The position numbers and the translations under genes were made by a program. A stretch of DNA of 64,000 nt. Source: Epiperipatus broadwayi (lineage: Eukaryota; Onychophora; Udeonychophora; Euonychophora; Peripatidae). Where the stretch lies: contig JAQFVV010012396.1 in NCBI GenBank assembly GCA_028023455.1, positions 5,248,085-5,312,084 on the forward strand, written 5' to 3'. Shown here one piece after another: positions 23,646-37,735 of this stretch. Positions within the stretch are counted from its first letter, which is position 1; each line of letters opens with the position of its first letter. The notes under the pieces were generated by a model. That model ran no database searches, was not told the origin of the DNA, and saw only the letters and a program-made list of their open reading frames with translations.

Positions 23646-26429
23646 TTACTAAAATAAAAGTATGTTCAAAAATGTTGAACATATTTTTCCATATGTTGAT
23701 AAATATTGTAACGAGATTCAAGAAGTTTGACAAATATGGATTTTGTTGCCAGAAAAAGCAAGTAAAATTTCATTTAAAAAAGTATAATTTCTATATTGCT
23801 TCTATCAATTGTGTCAAGGTAATTGATTTATTTAATGAAAAAAATTTGTGCAATGAGTTTATTCACATTATATACATGTCTTGCAATCGTATTTAATGGT
23901 GCCAAAAAATATAAAGCAATTGGAATTAAAACTAAGACAATTGCTACAAGTTGTTTATTATCTTTTGCAGTTAAATAATTTTTGGAGCAGTTTATAGGCA
24001 ATTCCACAAAGCATATTTCATCTTACAATATAGATTAGATAAAAAATTTAATTTAAAGCAATTTCCTACATGCAATTCATTAATTTTTGTCAATATAAAT
24101 AATTTTTTGTTGAATGTTTTAATGTGTTTGTTGCAACATGTAAAAATTTAATTTATTAAAGAATATTCAAAAACAAAGATCTAATCAACCAGTGATGTAA
24201 GAAAAATATTTAGCAATATTGTTGCATAATTATCAGCTTGAGTATGTAAAAATGAAGGTAACTATCAGTTCAGAGTAAAGAAATATGATTATCTACATTT
24301 ATCTGAAAAACTAAAATCAATCTGGAGATTTTAATCAATAGTTTAGAAAATTTAGATACCCATGTACTAACCACAATTAAATAGAGATCTGGATGGATTG
24401 GCTTAAGCCAACAACTTGAAAAAAAATTCTTAAGTTGTTTTTGACCTGAAAAAATATAAATACCAAGTTTGGATTAAATCCTAAACCATGGCCTTTTAGA
24501 TGTAAAGAGAGGCAGCAAAAACTCTATAGTAATGTTTCATATAACAAATTAAAAGATAGGGCATTTCTTCATAGAAATATAACTATTTCAATTAGAATAA
24601 TTTACATCCTGCCAGTATTTTGTCAAATAAATTATATGAAAGTATTTTGATGCAATCTTTTCAAGGTCTGGATGTAGAAAACAGCAAAAGTGTATCAAGT
24701 TTCAGAGTTTATACAGCTGCTCTTAAGTAAAACTTGTCTTGCCCTAAAATTTATTTAAATGAATGATTTTATATGAGGAAATATTTGTCTGAAATACTTA
24801 ATCATAAATGCTGAGATTCATTTAATGAAAAAATAATTTTATTATTTTTAACAACTAAGCTAAAGTATATAAATAATAATATTCATTCTGAGGGTATTTG
24901 ATTAATGAATTTTAGTAACATAGTAAGAGATGAATTTTCAAATATCTGCTTGATGCATCATTATAGAGTTAAGAATTTGTTTCACTTCGTTCTACACTAA
25001 ACATATACATTGAGTTAAAATAATGAGTTACTATTAGTAAATTGGATTCCAAATTTTTATACATGAATGGTTGTATTTTGAAAATATCAAATTGAATTTT
25101 GAGACAAAAACCACCACTATTCTGAATTATATAAAGCAAAATAAAATAATTGGAGACTTTTTCATATTACATGATACTCTAGTAATGAAAATGACAGAAT
25201 ATGTTTTGATCCAGAAATTGTTAACTCTTGAATCTATCATTCTATTGTTGAACTAAACTACACATCCTAGTCTACTTAGTGGATTCTTTTTTATTTCAAA
25301 TTGATTTGAGGCCAGTAAAAGAAACTGAAAAGAATTAGACAAATATAGAGTTCATCCATAAATATGTTGAAAAAATAATATTTTTGATATGATTTATTGA
25401 AGCAAAAAGATGTAAAAAATGACATTTTAATTGTGGAAAGTGTAAAGATTTTAATAGTATAATAACAGAAGAAATTGTAGTGAGAACTGAGATAAAAAAA
25501 TTTGAGGTCGGTTGGCTTGATTAATAATTACAAAAATCTCCAATAGTATAAAAGTTTTGCACTTATGAAATAGTGTTGCTTAGTTCATTGACCGTTTAAT
25601 AAGTTAGAAGTCACATAAAAATGGATACCTTTTATCTGACTAATAAATTGATATTAATATAAAAAAGTTAGCAATGTTTGCAAATTTTTGGAATCTGGAT
25701 TATAAAATATAGTAATGTATTTGGACTTAATTAGTTAATCAATGTTTATATTAACAACAAAAAAAACATTGTCTATGGTTTATTTTCTGGCTTATTAAAA
25801 TTATTATTAATTTCATCTGGTTTGCTATTCAAAATTACATACCAGCTTGATTACTAAATCCAAAAATCACTACTTATATAAAAGTTCCACATTTTCAAAA
25901 TATTGATACTTAGTTTATTTACCATTTAATTAAGAATTTAAAAATAAGATAAAAGTAGAATTCTTTTATTTGAAAAATAAATTGATATTAATATGAAAAA
26001 GTGGAAATTGATGGGCAAGTTTGTTAAAATGACTCTTTAGGAATTTGGTTTATAAATTATAATGTATTTATACTTAGTTAGTCTGCAAATAACTTTATAT
26101 TCTTTCAAAATGGTAAACATTTAATAACAATACTTTATTTACGGGCTTGTTAAAATTTGCTTAATATAAATAAGATTCATTACTATTTTCATTAGTTAGT
26201 TACAGATTTGGCACAGCTATTGGAGTTTCCATGGAAACCAGATCTATGAATATTGTATTGCTATGATTTTCATATAGAAATAAAATATATATTTAATATG
26301 TTTTAACTGTCTAGCATTTAAAAATGGCATGAGTTTTAGTTATTCTTATGAAAACTTTTTTGATTGTCATTGCTAGTCTATATCTAATCATTACTTAATT
26401 CTTTTCCAGAGATCCTCTTTGTCATATTC
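23646..26429. other. AT-rich non-coding stretch
   Basis: Two ORFs (23597-23896, 25071-25256) show no recognisable motif. A weak hint of decayed LINE sequence at about 24470-24770 is too degraded to call. Confidence 0.4.
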
Positions 26430-26605
26430 CTACTTTATATAAATTTTACAGAGGCAAAACTCTCCATACAGTAACAGCACTCAGTGCCAGATAGAGTAAT
26501 CAATGGATGCAGAAAGGTTGGTGCATAAAATCCATATCTAGTGCCTACTCATCCAATATCTCCAGACTAGTTTCTAGCTTGTGGCTTTCATCAATTGATG
26601 GTTTA
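26430..26605 (-). mobile_element. repeat B copy, truncated
   Basis: On the minus strand it runs from a broken ribozyme (GATGAAAGCCACAAGC, then GAAACTAGTCTGG) to the CTGTATGGAGAGTTTTGC block. It breaks off inside the ribozyme at about 26600, so catalytic position C3 and the upstream arm are missing. The ORF at 26507-26719 overlaps it and is not a gene. Confidence 0.6.
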
Positions 26606-29244
26606 GTACTTTACATAAACTCATTCATATCATCCTGGCAGCTTTTGTGTGGAATATTCTTGTTTATTTTTCTTAGATTGCATCTATTAATCTTTTTCAT
26701 ATTTAGTTTTGGATCATAATAGTTCTAGTTTTGTTTAGAATAATTCTCAACTGAATTTACTTAGTATTAGTTAATCGTTCAGTATGTTTTTGTCCTATTT
26801 ACCAGTTTATTTTTAACAATAATGAGTCAATTCTTAATATGTCATGAGTTTTTTTATATATATTTTTTGTTTGTTATAATGAAAAATACATTTTAATTCA
26901 TTTTGAAAATTGAAAAAATAATGACAGACATAATTTTGTTTATTTTAATAATATTTTTATTAGTAAATATAAAATCTATTGAAATTCTATAATTACTAAT
27001 GTTTTAAAAAATTCAAAATCCCATATATTAAAAATGTGGAAAAAAATTAAAATGTTCAGAAAGGCTTAAATATAAGTATTTTTTTTACTTTTCAGTGTAA
27101 TAATCACATATTTTTTTAGAAACTGTTATTATTGTTAGTAATTTTAAAAATATTTTAAATAGTTATTATGATAAAAAATAATTTAATTTTATTACACACT
27201 CTCAAATGAGAGTTATATATAATAAAATCATATATTTTAATACTTGTCTTAGTTACATTTAATCTTTCATAATAGTTTTAAAACTTCTTATAAAATCTTA
27301 CTTCTTCCAAACAGTTTCAGATCAAACTTGCTACTTTTTGTTCATTATCTTTTATATCTCTTTTTATCATCATTATTCCTAAAATTACATAGTAAACAAT
27401 CCCCCACCCCCCCCCCCCTTCTTTTTTTTGAAAGAAAAAAAAAAGATGCATTTTTATTAAAAAAACCATCCATCCAAAAAAAAAACAAAAGTTCCGAGAT
27501 CTCAAAAAAGGGGCATGTAAAGTAGCTTATTTGAATATTTATATTTTTATATATTTATTATTTTTTTTTAAAGAAAGGATAAGGGGGGAGGGTGCTACAA
27601 AAAGTTTAAGCCAGAAAAATTTTTAAAAGAAAATTTTTTTTTTTTAATAAAAAATAAAAATAAATTTTTTTTGTTTTTACATATAAGGAGAAATTAAAAC
27701 CATATTTATTTTTTAATTTAAATAATCTAGTTTTTGAATATATTTTTTTAAAAAAGTTTTTTTCCTCATCCATTTTTTTTGTCATTCATATTATATACTT
27801 TTGCAACCCTAGACTTCGATATATAGTGTCTTCTTTTTTCCATTCTTAGTATTAGTTCATTTATAGTAGGCATTATATTATTTCATTTCCAATATAAGAT
27901 CAACAATCATCTATTTTACAAAATTCTGATAAATAGTCATCTGAAACTATAGTAATTTGTTTCTATAGAACCTACATTAAAGTAATTTTTTGGTAATGAT
28001 ATTATTTTTTTTAAAAAAATATTTTTTTTTAATAAAAAAGATTACAACAGTTTAGTCCGTAAGCTTCCCATGTTGTAGTATACATAACATGTTATTTAAT
28101 GTTTCTTTTTGTGACTATTGAGTTTAACTTTATCTCAATGTCATTTCAATCTCTTATAATCACTCTATATACAGTTGATTAAAGTATTTCCAGTTTTGAG
28201 CTTTATCCTGCAGGTGAAGATTTAGGTTTATGAGTAAATGAATCCTCAATTTTAATATTCTACATCTAACATAGCAATCCTATCAACTACTTTTTACTCA
28301 AGAATAGTATTAACTTTTTGAAGTTAAGTATAATCCTTTATCGATTTTCAAAACAGAATCACCAACACCTTAAAATTTCAATGCTTTATGTTACATACAT
28401 TATTAATTAATATAATATGAGAAGATATAAAATATTTTTAAGTAAGTAGCCCATTAAGCCTTTCCAGTATTCCTCCAAACTGAAATAATGATAAATAAGC
28501 TAGTTTTCATTAGGCAAGGCAACTGCCAGTTTGTGAGAGCTGTAAAAGTTTATGGTGTGTGTGTGTTCGTGTGTGTGTACAATGTGGTTAAAAATAACTA
28601 GATATTACACATTAACTTAATGATAACTGAATTGGCTGCGGTCTATTTTCTTAAAACAAAATTCTAAACTTTCATGGATATGCTTACTTGAAAAGATTTC
28701 CAGTTGTGGTTCAAATTGAAACTCTAACCATGAATATGAGATATGTCACATAGCCTTTCTTAATTAATTCATTATTTTACAAACATTACTTAATACACTT
28801 GTGCTTTTTCACTGTATTTTATTTATCTCTCCCAACTATAGAATATATTAAATTGTCGGAATATTAAAAAATTCTAAAATATAAAATCCACTCAATAATA
28901 AATTTGTGACTGATTTTAAAACTCCCATCCACATACACACAAAAGTACATAAGATCTTTTAATGTAAAATATTGTTATACATGAAGAATATTTATTGTTT
29001 AATATGAAATTTGGTTAATTAAGGGTTAACAAATACTGGATAAGCCTCAAATACATGTGCTGCATAGATCTCACTCAATCTGTTATTGGTTTTAATATCT
29101 TTTTATTGTCATAAAAAACATATGAGGACAAATATATGTACAGATAAAAATTCATTGGAACTATTTAATACAAAGTATTGTTTAGTATGAAAAGTTAATT
29201 CTTGATTTGATTAACATGAAAAATGTTTAACATTTTATGTCAAG
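26606..29244. other. AT-rich stretch with strand-asymmetric homopolymers
   Basis: No gene is visible. A C-rich block (27400-27419), then T- and A-runs to 27490, gives two overlapping antisense ORFs (27317-27505 and 27328-27525) that are artefacts. A short GT-rich repeat is at 28555-28579. Confidence 0.5.
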
Positions 29245-29364
29245 CGTTGGTAGCCGAGAGGTCAGCGCAAGCGCCTTGCAAGCAAGCAGTTGCTTGCAGA
29301 CAGTTGTCGCGAGTTCGCTTCTCGGCCGATGATTTGACACATGGAACAAAGAAAAAAAAAGAAA
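29245..29364 (+). mobile_element. tRNA-derived short SINE, copy 1
   Basis: The tRNA-like part starts CGTTGGTAGCCGAGAGGTC and has the B-box-like GAGTTCGCTTCTC, then ATTTGACACATGG and an A-rich tail. It shares the start CGTTGGT, the TTCGCTT loop and the TTTGACA tail with the copies at 43.7 and 63.4 kb. It has an extra palindromic insertion (GCAAGCAAGCAGTTGCTTGC) in the anticodon-to-T-arm region. Confidence 0.65.
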
Positions 29365-30236
29365 TTTAAATTATATCATTATTTAACCCTCTTACTAATT
29401 AAATATACATATAAAGATTTTTAAAGCTATTGCACCACTGCATATATATAATAAAATCTAGAAAGATTATTAAACATTTTAATTATAATATTTCTAAATT
29501 TCAATCACATTCATCATTAGAATATTTAAATACATTAATTAAACTAGAAAAAAAAAGACATTTCATAAAAACAAAATAACAAGTGAATGAGAAGGCGGTA
29601 AAATAAACAAAATAATCAAGACCGTCTTGTATCATTAAAAATTAATTGTTTTTGACAAGTTTTAACAACTCTTTTTTTAAACAACCATTTATTATAAGCA
29701 ATTAACAATTTACCGCAATTTAGAAAATTTAAGTAAATAATTATATATAAGACAATGTAGAGAATAATTAAAATAAATTTAAAATTCAGAATTTTTTTTT
29801 CTCGACAACTCATTAATATTAATAAAATCATTTATTTAGAACGAAAATTTACCCTTAACAACATTAATCACAACATTTACAAACATTTTTTAATTTTTTA
29901 CAAATATTGTATAGACAATATTCTGTTTTAATTAATAACAAACTTTTTAAAAGTTATTCAATGACAAAGCGGCGCAATCGAAATACATAACTAAAATGAT
30001 GTGGTAAATTGACACTTTGAATGCCGTTGTAATCTAATATCAGCAAACTATTTTTTAGCCAATCACAGATCTTGCATTTAGGACTGAAACTAGCATCCCT
30101 AATAATTATTTTAATAAATCCCTTATCAGTTTAAAATTAAAGTATTCCAATGATATTCTCAAGCAGGTAGAACAGAGAATCCTTTTGTACATTAGGGTCT
30201 ATCTATTATAGCTAAATAAGTGCTCTCATCTCAAAT
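29365..30236. other. AT-rich non-coding stretch
   Basis: No gene is supported. The upstream half of the PLE fossil at 30237 may begin within 29950-30236, but the reading is not convincing. Confidence 0.4.
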
Positions 30237-30490
30237 TTGCTAATCCTTATAATGATCAACTATCTACTATGTATTAGTAATCAAGTGATCAATACCATCA
30301 TGAATAAAAGAATGAACAATGACAATATTGTAGTACAACCATACAAACAAGGAATAACAGACAAACTAAAGAATATCTGCAATCAATATTATACCAGAAA
30401 ACAAGACGATATCTATAAAACAAAGACTACAGGTGAAAATACATACATCTAAAGAAGCAGACTGTACATGTATCGATGAACATATGTTTG
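30237..30490 (+). pseudogene. Penelope-like element fossil, RT/EN linker region
   Basis: An open stretch reads VVQPYKQGITDKLKNICNQY. This corresponds to the linker of PLE proteins between the reverse transcriptase and the GIY-YIG domain (P-Y-x-x-G-x-x-x-K-L/I pattern). The same piece is recognisable in the fossil at 39.0-39.1 kb. The GIY-YIG region after 30470 is degraded. Repeat C blocks follow at 30650-30990, in the same orientation and order as behind the other PLE fragments. Confidence 0.5.
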
Positions 30491-30649
30491 ATTAAAGAAA
30501 CACAAAGAGAGTAAAATACATATATATATAAGTTTGTCATATTATAATGTCAAATAATACCATAAGTTAATCTACTGTGATAATCTATGATTATAAACCA
30601 TTCAGTAATATTACCTTTAAAAAAATTTAAAAATCAGAACTCTCATAGA

Positions 30650-30990
30650 TATGTATATTGACTGTGGTCTTTAGCAGAATAATCTAATTGGAGAATCATC
30701 CATAAATTTAAAAATCTCTAGTTCAATTCCTAGGCTAACTGTCGCTAATTAGATCAGCAACACCTCACAAAGAGAGGAAAATGTCAATTAAAATGTTGCA
30801 TTCTATTACTTATCCATATATTATATTAGCAGTTTCATACATTTAAAAAAATATAAACCAGTTTGAATTTTAAAAAAAAAAATATTTCAACTAAATGATG
30901 GAAATAGTCCAGCACACTGGGTAATTACAAGTAAAATGACATTATGACATACCTTCAAACAACCATTAAGTATTTAGTGTTGACCTCATA
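30650..30990 (+). mobile_element. repeat C copy behind PLE fossil
   Basis: It contains a tRNA-like segment with TCTAGTTCAATTCCTAGG, then CAGCAACACCTC, then GATGGAAATAGTCCAGCACA and CCTTCAAACAACC. These blocks match the 15 kb copies. It is more diverged in its first third. Confidence 0.5.
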
Positions 30991-31568
30991 CTATAGTAAA
31001 CTTGATATATTATGAAAAATTATGTTTGCAACTGGACAAAGTAAAAAAGCAATTAATTTTCTATGCAAATGAACCACCTATTATATCAAACTTTAGAAAT
31101 TATGTTTAAACTTGTCAAAAATAGAAAAGCAATTAACATTTTCTATTTAAATATAACTCTGAATGGATTTTCTATAAACGCAACTGAAATCTACAATTCA
31201 TCCCATAAAGCTAAGAAAATCAACAGAGCAAATGAGGCTTTGTTAGAAAAAAGACTAAATACCCAAAGAGTTTTTTCAAGAATTTAACTTTATGCTTCAT
31301 TAATAATATAGAATGTTTATTTTGATGTTTATTAATAATAATAATAGAATGCGCATGCGCATGTATGCCTAAGTCATCAAGAATGAAGGTCTTATTAATA
31401 ATCTTTTTTTTCCCATATTCTAATCGTTTTCACACTTAAAAACTGTGATATATATATCTGTGATAGATAAAGACAGCGATGGCTGATTACTGAACAGTTG
31501 TTTTCTAGCAAAAAGTAAGTAATACGGTCGTTCATAACAAAAAATAAATTCTAATGTCATAAACAAGC

Positions 31569-33092
31569 ATGGCATCACGTCAAAAAGCAAACAACGTAAA
31601 TTGCGCTCAAACAAACGGCGATAAAATGAAAACTGCGACTATCGCAAAAACATACGCAAATGTAACAAAAATAAACCAGCAGCTTCATAGCATCGAAAAA
31701 AGTCCAGCATTAACACAGACAGCAAGATTTAGGAAGGTAAATCAAGCTGACATAAATAATTTAAACCTCATAGAAAACAATAATGAAGATCCCTCCCCAA
31801 AGATATGGAATCAAGATGAACTGCAAGAAATAAACGTTAATTTCAACAACACCATCCCAAAAAAATTATTCGCAACTTTCCAAAAAATTTTTTCACCGAG
31901 ATCATTAGTGTTAGCTGTCACTGATAGGAATTTAACACTCTATAAATTCCCCAGAGAGCTTCTTTACGAGGAGCCGACAGCAACAGCATTGTGGGATACA
32001 GTCTCTAGTATTGGAGAGCATCCAAACTCGCGATACATTGCAATTCAGTTTTTTGATGAACATCAGCGTGCAAGATTTCAAACTAAAGTAAAAACCTTGG
32101 GAAGCTACGCGCTAATAATAGTCGATCAAAGCTTGCAAAACTAATGTAACGGAATAATTAAAAAGACTTACTTCGGATATACCATTCAGGATTTTCAAAA
32201 ATTAATACAGTCATTTGGCAAAGCTATTTATATAAAACAAATCTACTTATCCGACACCCCCATACCGGTTTTCAGCAACAACTTTCATTTCAAAATAAAG
32301 CTGAATGACAATGTGAACCTGGAGGATATTCCAACACAAATAATTGACCAGAATGCAATACTGACTATTCACATAAAAGGATTAAGGCCGAGATGTTTTG
32401 CGTGCGGTGAAACCGGACACTTAGCAATCGATTGCAACACCAAAATCAACCAGAAAAATCAACCGAGCTCTGATGATCAACCAACAGAAGCTCACCAACC
32501 GGAATCAAACAGTACAAAACAGATAACAAAAACAACTAATAAACAAGAAAAAATTAATAATAAAACCACAGATCAACAGCAATTGAATAATAAAAAAACT
32601 GCACACACATTGCCAGCACCTGAAATTCTGGATTTATCAACAAAATCAACCAATAGAATTCAAACCCCCACTGATAAAAAAACAGAAAGTCAACAACCTC
32701 AAGAGGCTCCAATGGAAAAAATAGCACATAATCTAAGTCAGCCTACCAAAGATACTGATGAAAAAGAGATAATAAAAGAACAAATAAACTCACACAGTAA
32801 TAGTGATCAAGAAAAAATATATATAACACACCAAACCCCCAATATTAAAAATAATACAGCAATGGAAATTATGGAAGCTATCACCCCAAATATGCCTCAA
32901 ATCACCAAAGCTGACACAGAACAAAAAAGAAGACCAGGCCGCCCACCAAAGAAAAATAGAAGGCCCAAAAAAATCAAAACAGAATCCAACCTTAGCCTTT
33001 CTGATCACAACAATACAGCTACAGTGGAAACAGATGAAGATCTGGAAATGGAATATGAGAATGAATGGGAAGAAACACCAGATCAACCCTAA
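31569..33092 (+). pseudogene. LINE ORF1, gag-like RNA-binding protein, one nonsense codon
   Basis: The reading frame runs 507 codons from an ATG at 31569, interrupted once by TAA at 32142-32144; the same frame continues without a shift. Residues about 1-190 hold an uncharacterised N-terminal region. A CCHC zinc knuckle, CFACGETGHLAIDC, lies at about residues 276-289 and is the usual nucleic-acid-binding module of LINE ORF1 proteins. A low-complexity region rich in Q, N, K and T follows, then an AT-hook-like RRPGRPPKKNRRPKK near residue 457 and an acidic C-terminus. The likely role is RNA binding and RNP assembly. The stop is probably a point mutation in this copy, since sequence on both sides is intact. 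Confidence 0.8.
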
Positions 33093-33142
33093 TATTTAAA
33101 TCTCAATCAAAAAAACATTAAATCTCAACCAAAAAACATATA

Positions 33143-36100
33143 ATGAAAATAAAAATTGCAGCAATCAGTGTCAGGGGTTTGAACTCAACCTCAAAAATTA
33201 ATAAGTTAAAACATTGGATCAAGGATATACAACCACACTTGCTTGGTATACTTGAGACAAAAATTTATGCTGGATCACAAACTGACCCAGCCAAACATTT
33301 ATATATGGAAGGTTTCTGTGCATGCTCCAGAGACTCTTCCTCTCCCTCAGCTGGAACTGGACTCATAATTGCTAGAAATTACCCATTCACAATGTTCAAA
33401 ATAATTCACATTGACATGAACTTATTAATTGCAACCTTCAACCAAAAAAGCATAACAATAAATCTGGTTTTTGTATATATGCCTTTACAGGATAAAAAAA
33501 TAGATACCATAATTGTAAACATTAATTCAAGGTTAGCTACAACTTCAAACCCAACCATCTTAATTGGAGATTTTAATTTAAAATATCAGGAATTTACCCA
33601 ACATTGGCTTCACAGAATAAACATACCACTAATGAGTGGCCAAGGTTTTTTGCCAGATGATACCATCTCTTTCCACAATAATCGCTTCTCTTCACTTATT
33701 GATCTGTGCTTTTATTCTCCAATGCTTCACCACCTTATTGAAATAAAACTAACTTCCTCAACTTTTTCCTATCACTCAGCTCAAATAGTCACAATTGACT
33801 GTGCCCAAATTCAAATATCACCCTTTCCACTTACAAGAACAATAAGAGTTTTACTTCCAGAAACAACCCCTGAATTTCTGTTCTCTGAGACCTACAGAAT
33901 GCTAAACAAAATCAAAGATATGACTTTGAACCCAGTCCAGAAATATCTAGCATTTATGGGAATGTTGTCTTTTAACATCAATCATATAACAAAAAAACAA
34001 CCTCCACCATCAAGACTTTTGTCTCTGGCAGATCAGTTACACCAGAGAATAATTATGATTAACCCATCACACTGCACCCAGCAGTATATATTCAAGCTTA
34101 CACATGCATACAATAAAGCATGTGAAGAACTCAAAAGCTATCTGAAAATAAAGAAAAGCAAGGTATGCCTAATCAGGCCACACACTTGGACAAGAGATTA
34201 TATAAGATGGGCACTGGGGAACCAACCAGATGTAAAAGTGCCAATGGCACTATATACAAATATTGGAACATATGCAGGTCACAATATGATTATGCCAATT
34301 TTTGAATATTTTAAAGAGAAATTACAAGAAAGACAACCATATAAAATACCACATAATCTGTTTGGCCCACCAGAGACAAAAACCCCATTCACAAAAGATC
34401 TATTCACAACAAAACTAAATACTATTCGAAACACTTGCCATCCAGGTAGTCCTGGAGTTCCATTGTTTGTATTAAAGCATCTAAGTAAATTCACAACAGA
34501 ATATTTGTGTCAGTTAGCAAACCATCTAGTGCAACAAATTCAATCCATGGAGGGTGTCTATCCAATAGCCATAGTACCCTATAATAAAAAGAAAGCAATT
34601 ATTCCACCTATTACAGACCTCAGACCAATATCTATGGGACCTTTGCCGATCAAAATTATGGAGAAAATTATTAAAGATGAAATTGAACCGTATATAATGC
34701 CACTTATCTCTGAAGCACAATATGCAAAGAAAAACTCTTCAACAACAGAAGCAGCTTTATTCTTCAAAGCAATTCTAGCAACAGTAAAACAGTGGAAAAA
34801 ATATGGACCTGTTGTTGTGCAGATTGACATAGAAGCTGCATTTGACTCCATCAATATATACACACTTCTAAAAATGCTAAAAGACACAGAAATTCCTAGA
34901 ACACATCTATATATAATTGCTAACCTGCTTCTGAACAGAGAGATACATATAACTTTAAATGGAAGAAACTCACCATCTTTCACACCCACCAAATCTATAT
35001 CCCAAGGATCCCCTCTTAGTTCACTATTGTTTATATTTTACATCAATCCCCTTATTAAAAGCAAACAAAATGCATTTACTGGGATCGAGATACCAGACAC
35101 AACACAGCGCACTACATGCATCGCCTATATGGATGATGTTACCATATTCCTAACATCAAAAAAACAAATACCGCAACTCCAAAAGATATTACAAGAATAT
35201 TCACAAAAATATTAATTAACATTTAATCCAGCAAAAACCACAGCCTGGTCTCTATACACTGGTAAACCATGTACCTCAATTTACAAATCAAAACCAAACT
35301 CTTTTCTTGGGTTCCCATTTCATATGGGAATTACAGGAATGAGATGCCATATCCAAAATAAACTTAAAGAAGAAGCCACAAAAATTATAAACTCCTTGTC
35401 CAAGGCATATCTTTCACTATATTCCAAAGTACAGTTAATTAACCAGCTTATCACAACCAAAATAACTTACTATGTACCGGTTATTTCATTCTCAAAGGGG
35501 TTCATTTCAAAAATTAAAACCATATATAATAAACTACTTTGGGCCAGAAAAACAGTAGCAATTTCCACAAAAAAACTTAGCCAACCTCTAATAAAAAATG
35601 GACTTGGTTTGCACATCAATGTTTTTCATATACAGAAATTAAGGAACTCAATAATCACAATACTTGCCAAATACCCCAAAATTAACCACTTGCTAGAAGT
35701 TACTCCAACAGATAGACCACCTCCAAAAGGTTCCTTTTTCACCAACATTATATACCAATGCAAAACCACAGACAAGATTCCAGAACAGTATTTGCATAAG
35801 TATTCATACTGGGATATTTATGGTTTAATAAACAGAGAAGCAGATACTAATGTTATACAACCTATGCTAGGAATTAACAACAAGAGACTACTCAAGGAAT
35901 ATAAAAAATGGGCTCTAGAGCCCAAATACTTTGATTTTATCATGAAAATCAATATCATTGCCTTGCCAACAACCCACTTTCTTTATCATAAAAGAATGTA
36001 TATATCTATTGACCCCTTCTGTGGACTCTGCCATCGAGCAGAAGAGACACTGGACCACTTTATTTATCAATGTGTAGCACTTAACCAAACATGACAGATG

Positions 36101-36373
36101 ATGTGCAACACCTACAGAAAACCGGGTACAGTCATTAATCACATAATATCTGCTTTTCAGGGTAGATCAATATCTAGCATTAGGGCAGCCACATTTGTTC
36201 TATATGCATATTGGTGCACCCGATGTACTTTCTTAATTGGCAATAACACCAGACGACACCCAGCTACATTTAGTAACAAACTGCTACACATTCGAAATAG
36301 AGATAAAATAATAACCAACCCCCATTTATATGCAGCAACATGGTCATTGTTAAAACAACCATCAATGCTGTGA
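33143..36373 (+). pseudogene. LINE ORF2, endonuclease and reverse transcriptase, two nonsense codons
   Basis: One frame runs 1076 codons with stops at 35213 (TAA) and 36092 (TGA). The N-terminal APE-type endonuclease (about 1-225) shows LGILETK, FVYMP, LIGDFN and SLIDLC. The usual catalytic Asn (LNxNG in L1) is Ser here (ISVRGLN), and the SDH motif reads SYH. The reverse transcriptase (about 420-700) shows DLRPISMGPLP, QIDIEAAFDS near 560, ISQGSPLSSLLF near 620 and the catalytic AYMDD near 661-665. The C-terminal region has a CCHC cluster, CGLCHRAEETLDHFIYQC, as in many LINEs. A related copy at 55.8-56.3 kb has Arg (AGA) where this one has TGA, so the TGA is a mutation. The protein would nick target DNA and prime reverse transcription there. 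Confidence 0.85.
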
Positions 36374-37018
<645 letters not shown>

Positions 37019-37299
37019 TAGAATGTTCACTAAAAAAAAAATCATATTCTAAATTGTATAGGAAAAATAAAAGAATAGTTAAAAAAACTTTTAAACTTGC
37101 ATTAACACATTATACTTTGTACTGCATCAAATAACTTAGAAGCTTTTAAAATCTCGGTTAAATAAATATACATTCATGCGAATTTGTTCTGGAAGAAAGA
37201 TTAAACTTAGCGTTGTTATATATAATGGCAGCAACTGAGGAAGTCACTCAAAAAATATCTCTAGAAGAAGTAGCAGAATTATGCTGGAGAATATAAAGA
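37019..37299. other. AT-rich non-coding stretch
   Basis: Flanking sequence after the LINE target-site duplication. Nothing else is recognised. Confidence 0.4.
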
Positions 37300-37735
37300 A
37301 AAATTGAATGGGCTTAAGTTCCTATATATGAGAGATCAGAGTGACTTTTGACAACAAAATTGCCAAACAAGGCCTTTGAATTTGCAATTATCAGATTTTT
37401 AATGATATAGATGGCTAAAGAGTTGGAGGATAGTGAAGATTGAAGCCTGTTCATTGAAATTTGAGGATTTACTAGCTTAATTTGAGCTGAGCACTGATTA
37501 TATATGTGTGTGGTAGAAGGTTGTCCAGACCAGCAGATGGGTGCTGGATCACTATGAAGTATATATAGTGTGAATCAATCTTTCTCAAAAGTATGTGGTC
37601 ATATATATATATATTGGTTGTATAAGATATAATGAATGACTAAAGAGAGCTTGAAAGTCTAGGTTCAAATCTTCTCTAATTACATCTAGCTTAAAGTATA
37701 TATACTAATATTTAAATTTTAAAAATTCAGCCTGT
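37300..37735 (+). mobile_element. repeat A, tandem unit 1
   Basis: A plus-sense unit begins near GGGCTTAAGTTCCTA and ends with the tRNA-like tail (B-box-like TAGGTTCAAATCTTC near 37665). The ribozyme region (about 37528-37580) is decayed: CAGATGG replaces CTGATGA, while the following GAAG is recognisable. Confidence 0.6.

Noticed and set aside
24470-24770. LINE C-terminal fossil
   Set aside because: Only a vague resemblance (ILPVF-type piece) to LINE ORF2 ends; too degraded to support.
32142-36094. Stop-codon reassignment (TAA or TGA as sense codons) in the LINE
   Set aside because: Only three in-frame stops occur in about 1580 codons. The TGA position is AGA in the related copy at 56.1 kb, so point mutation is sufficient.
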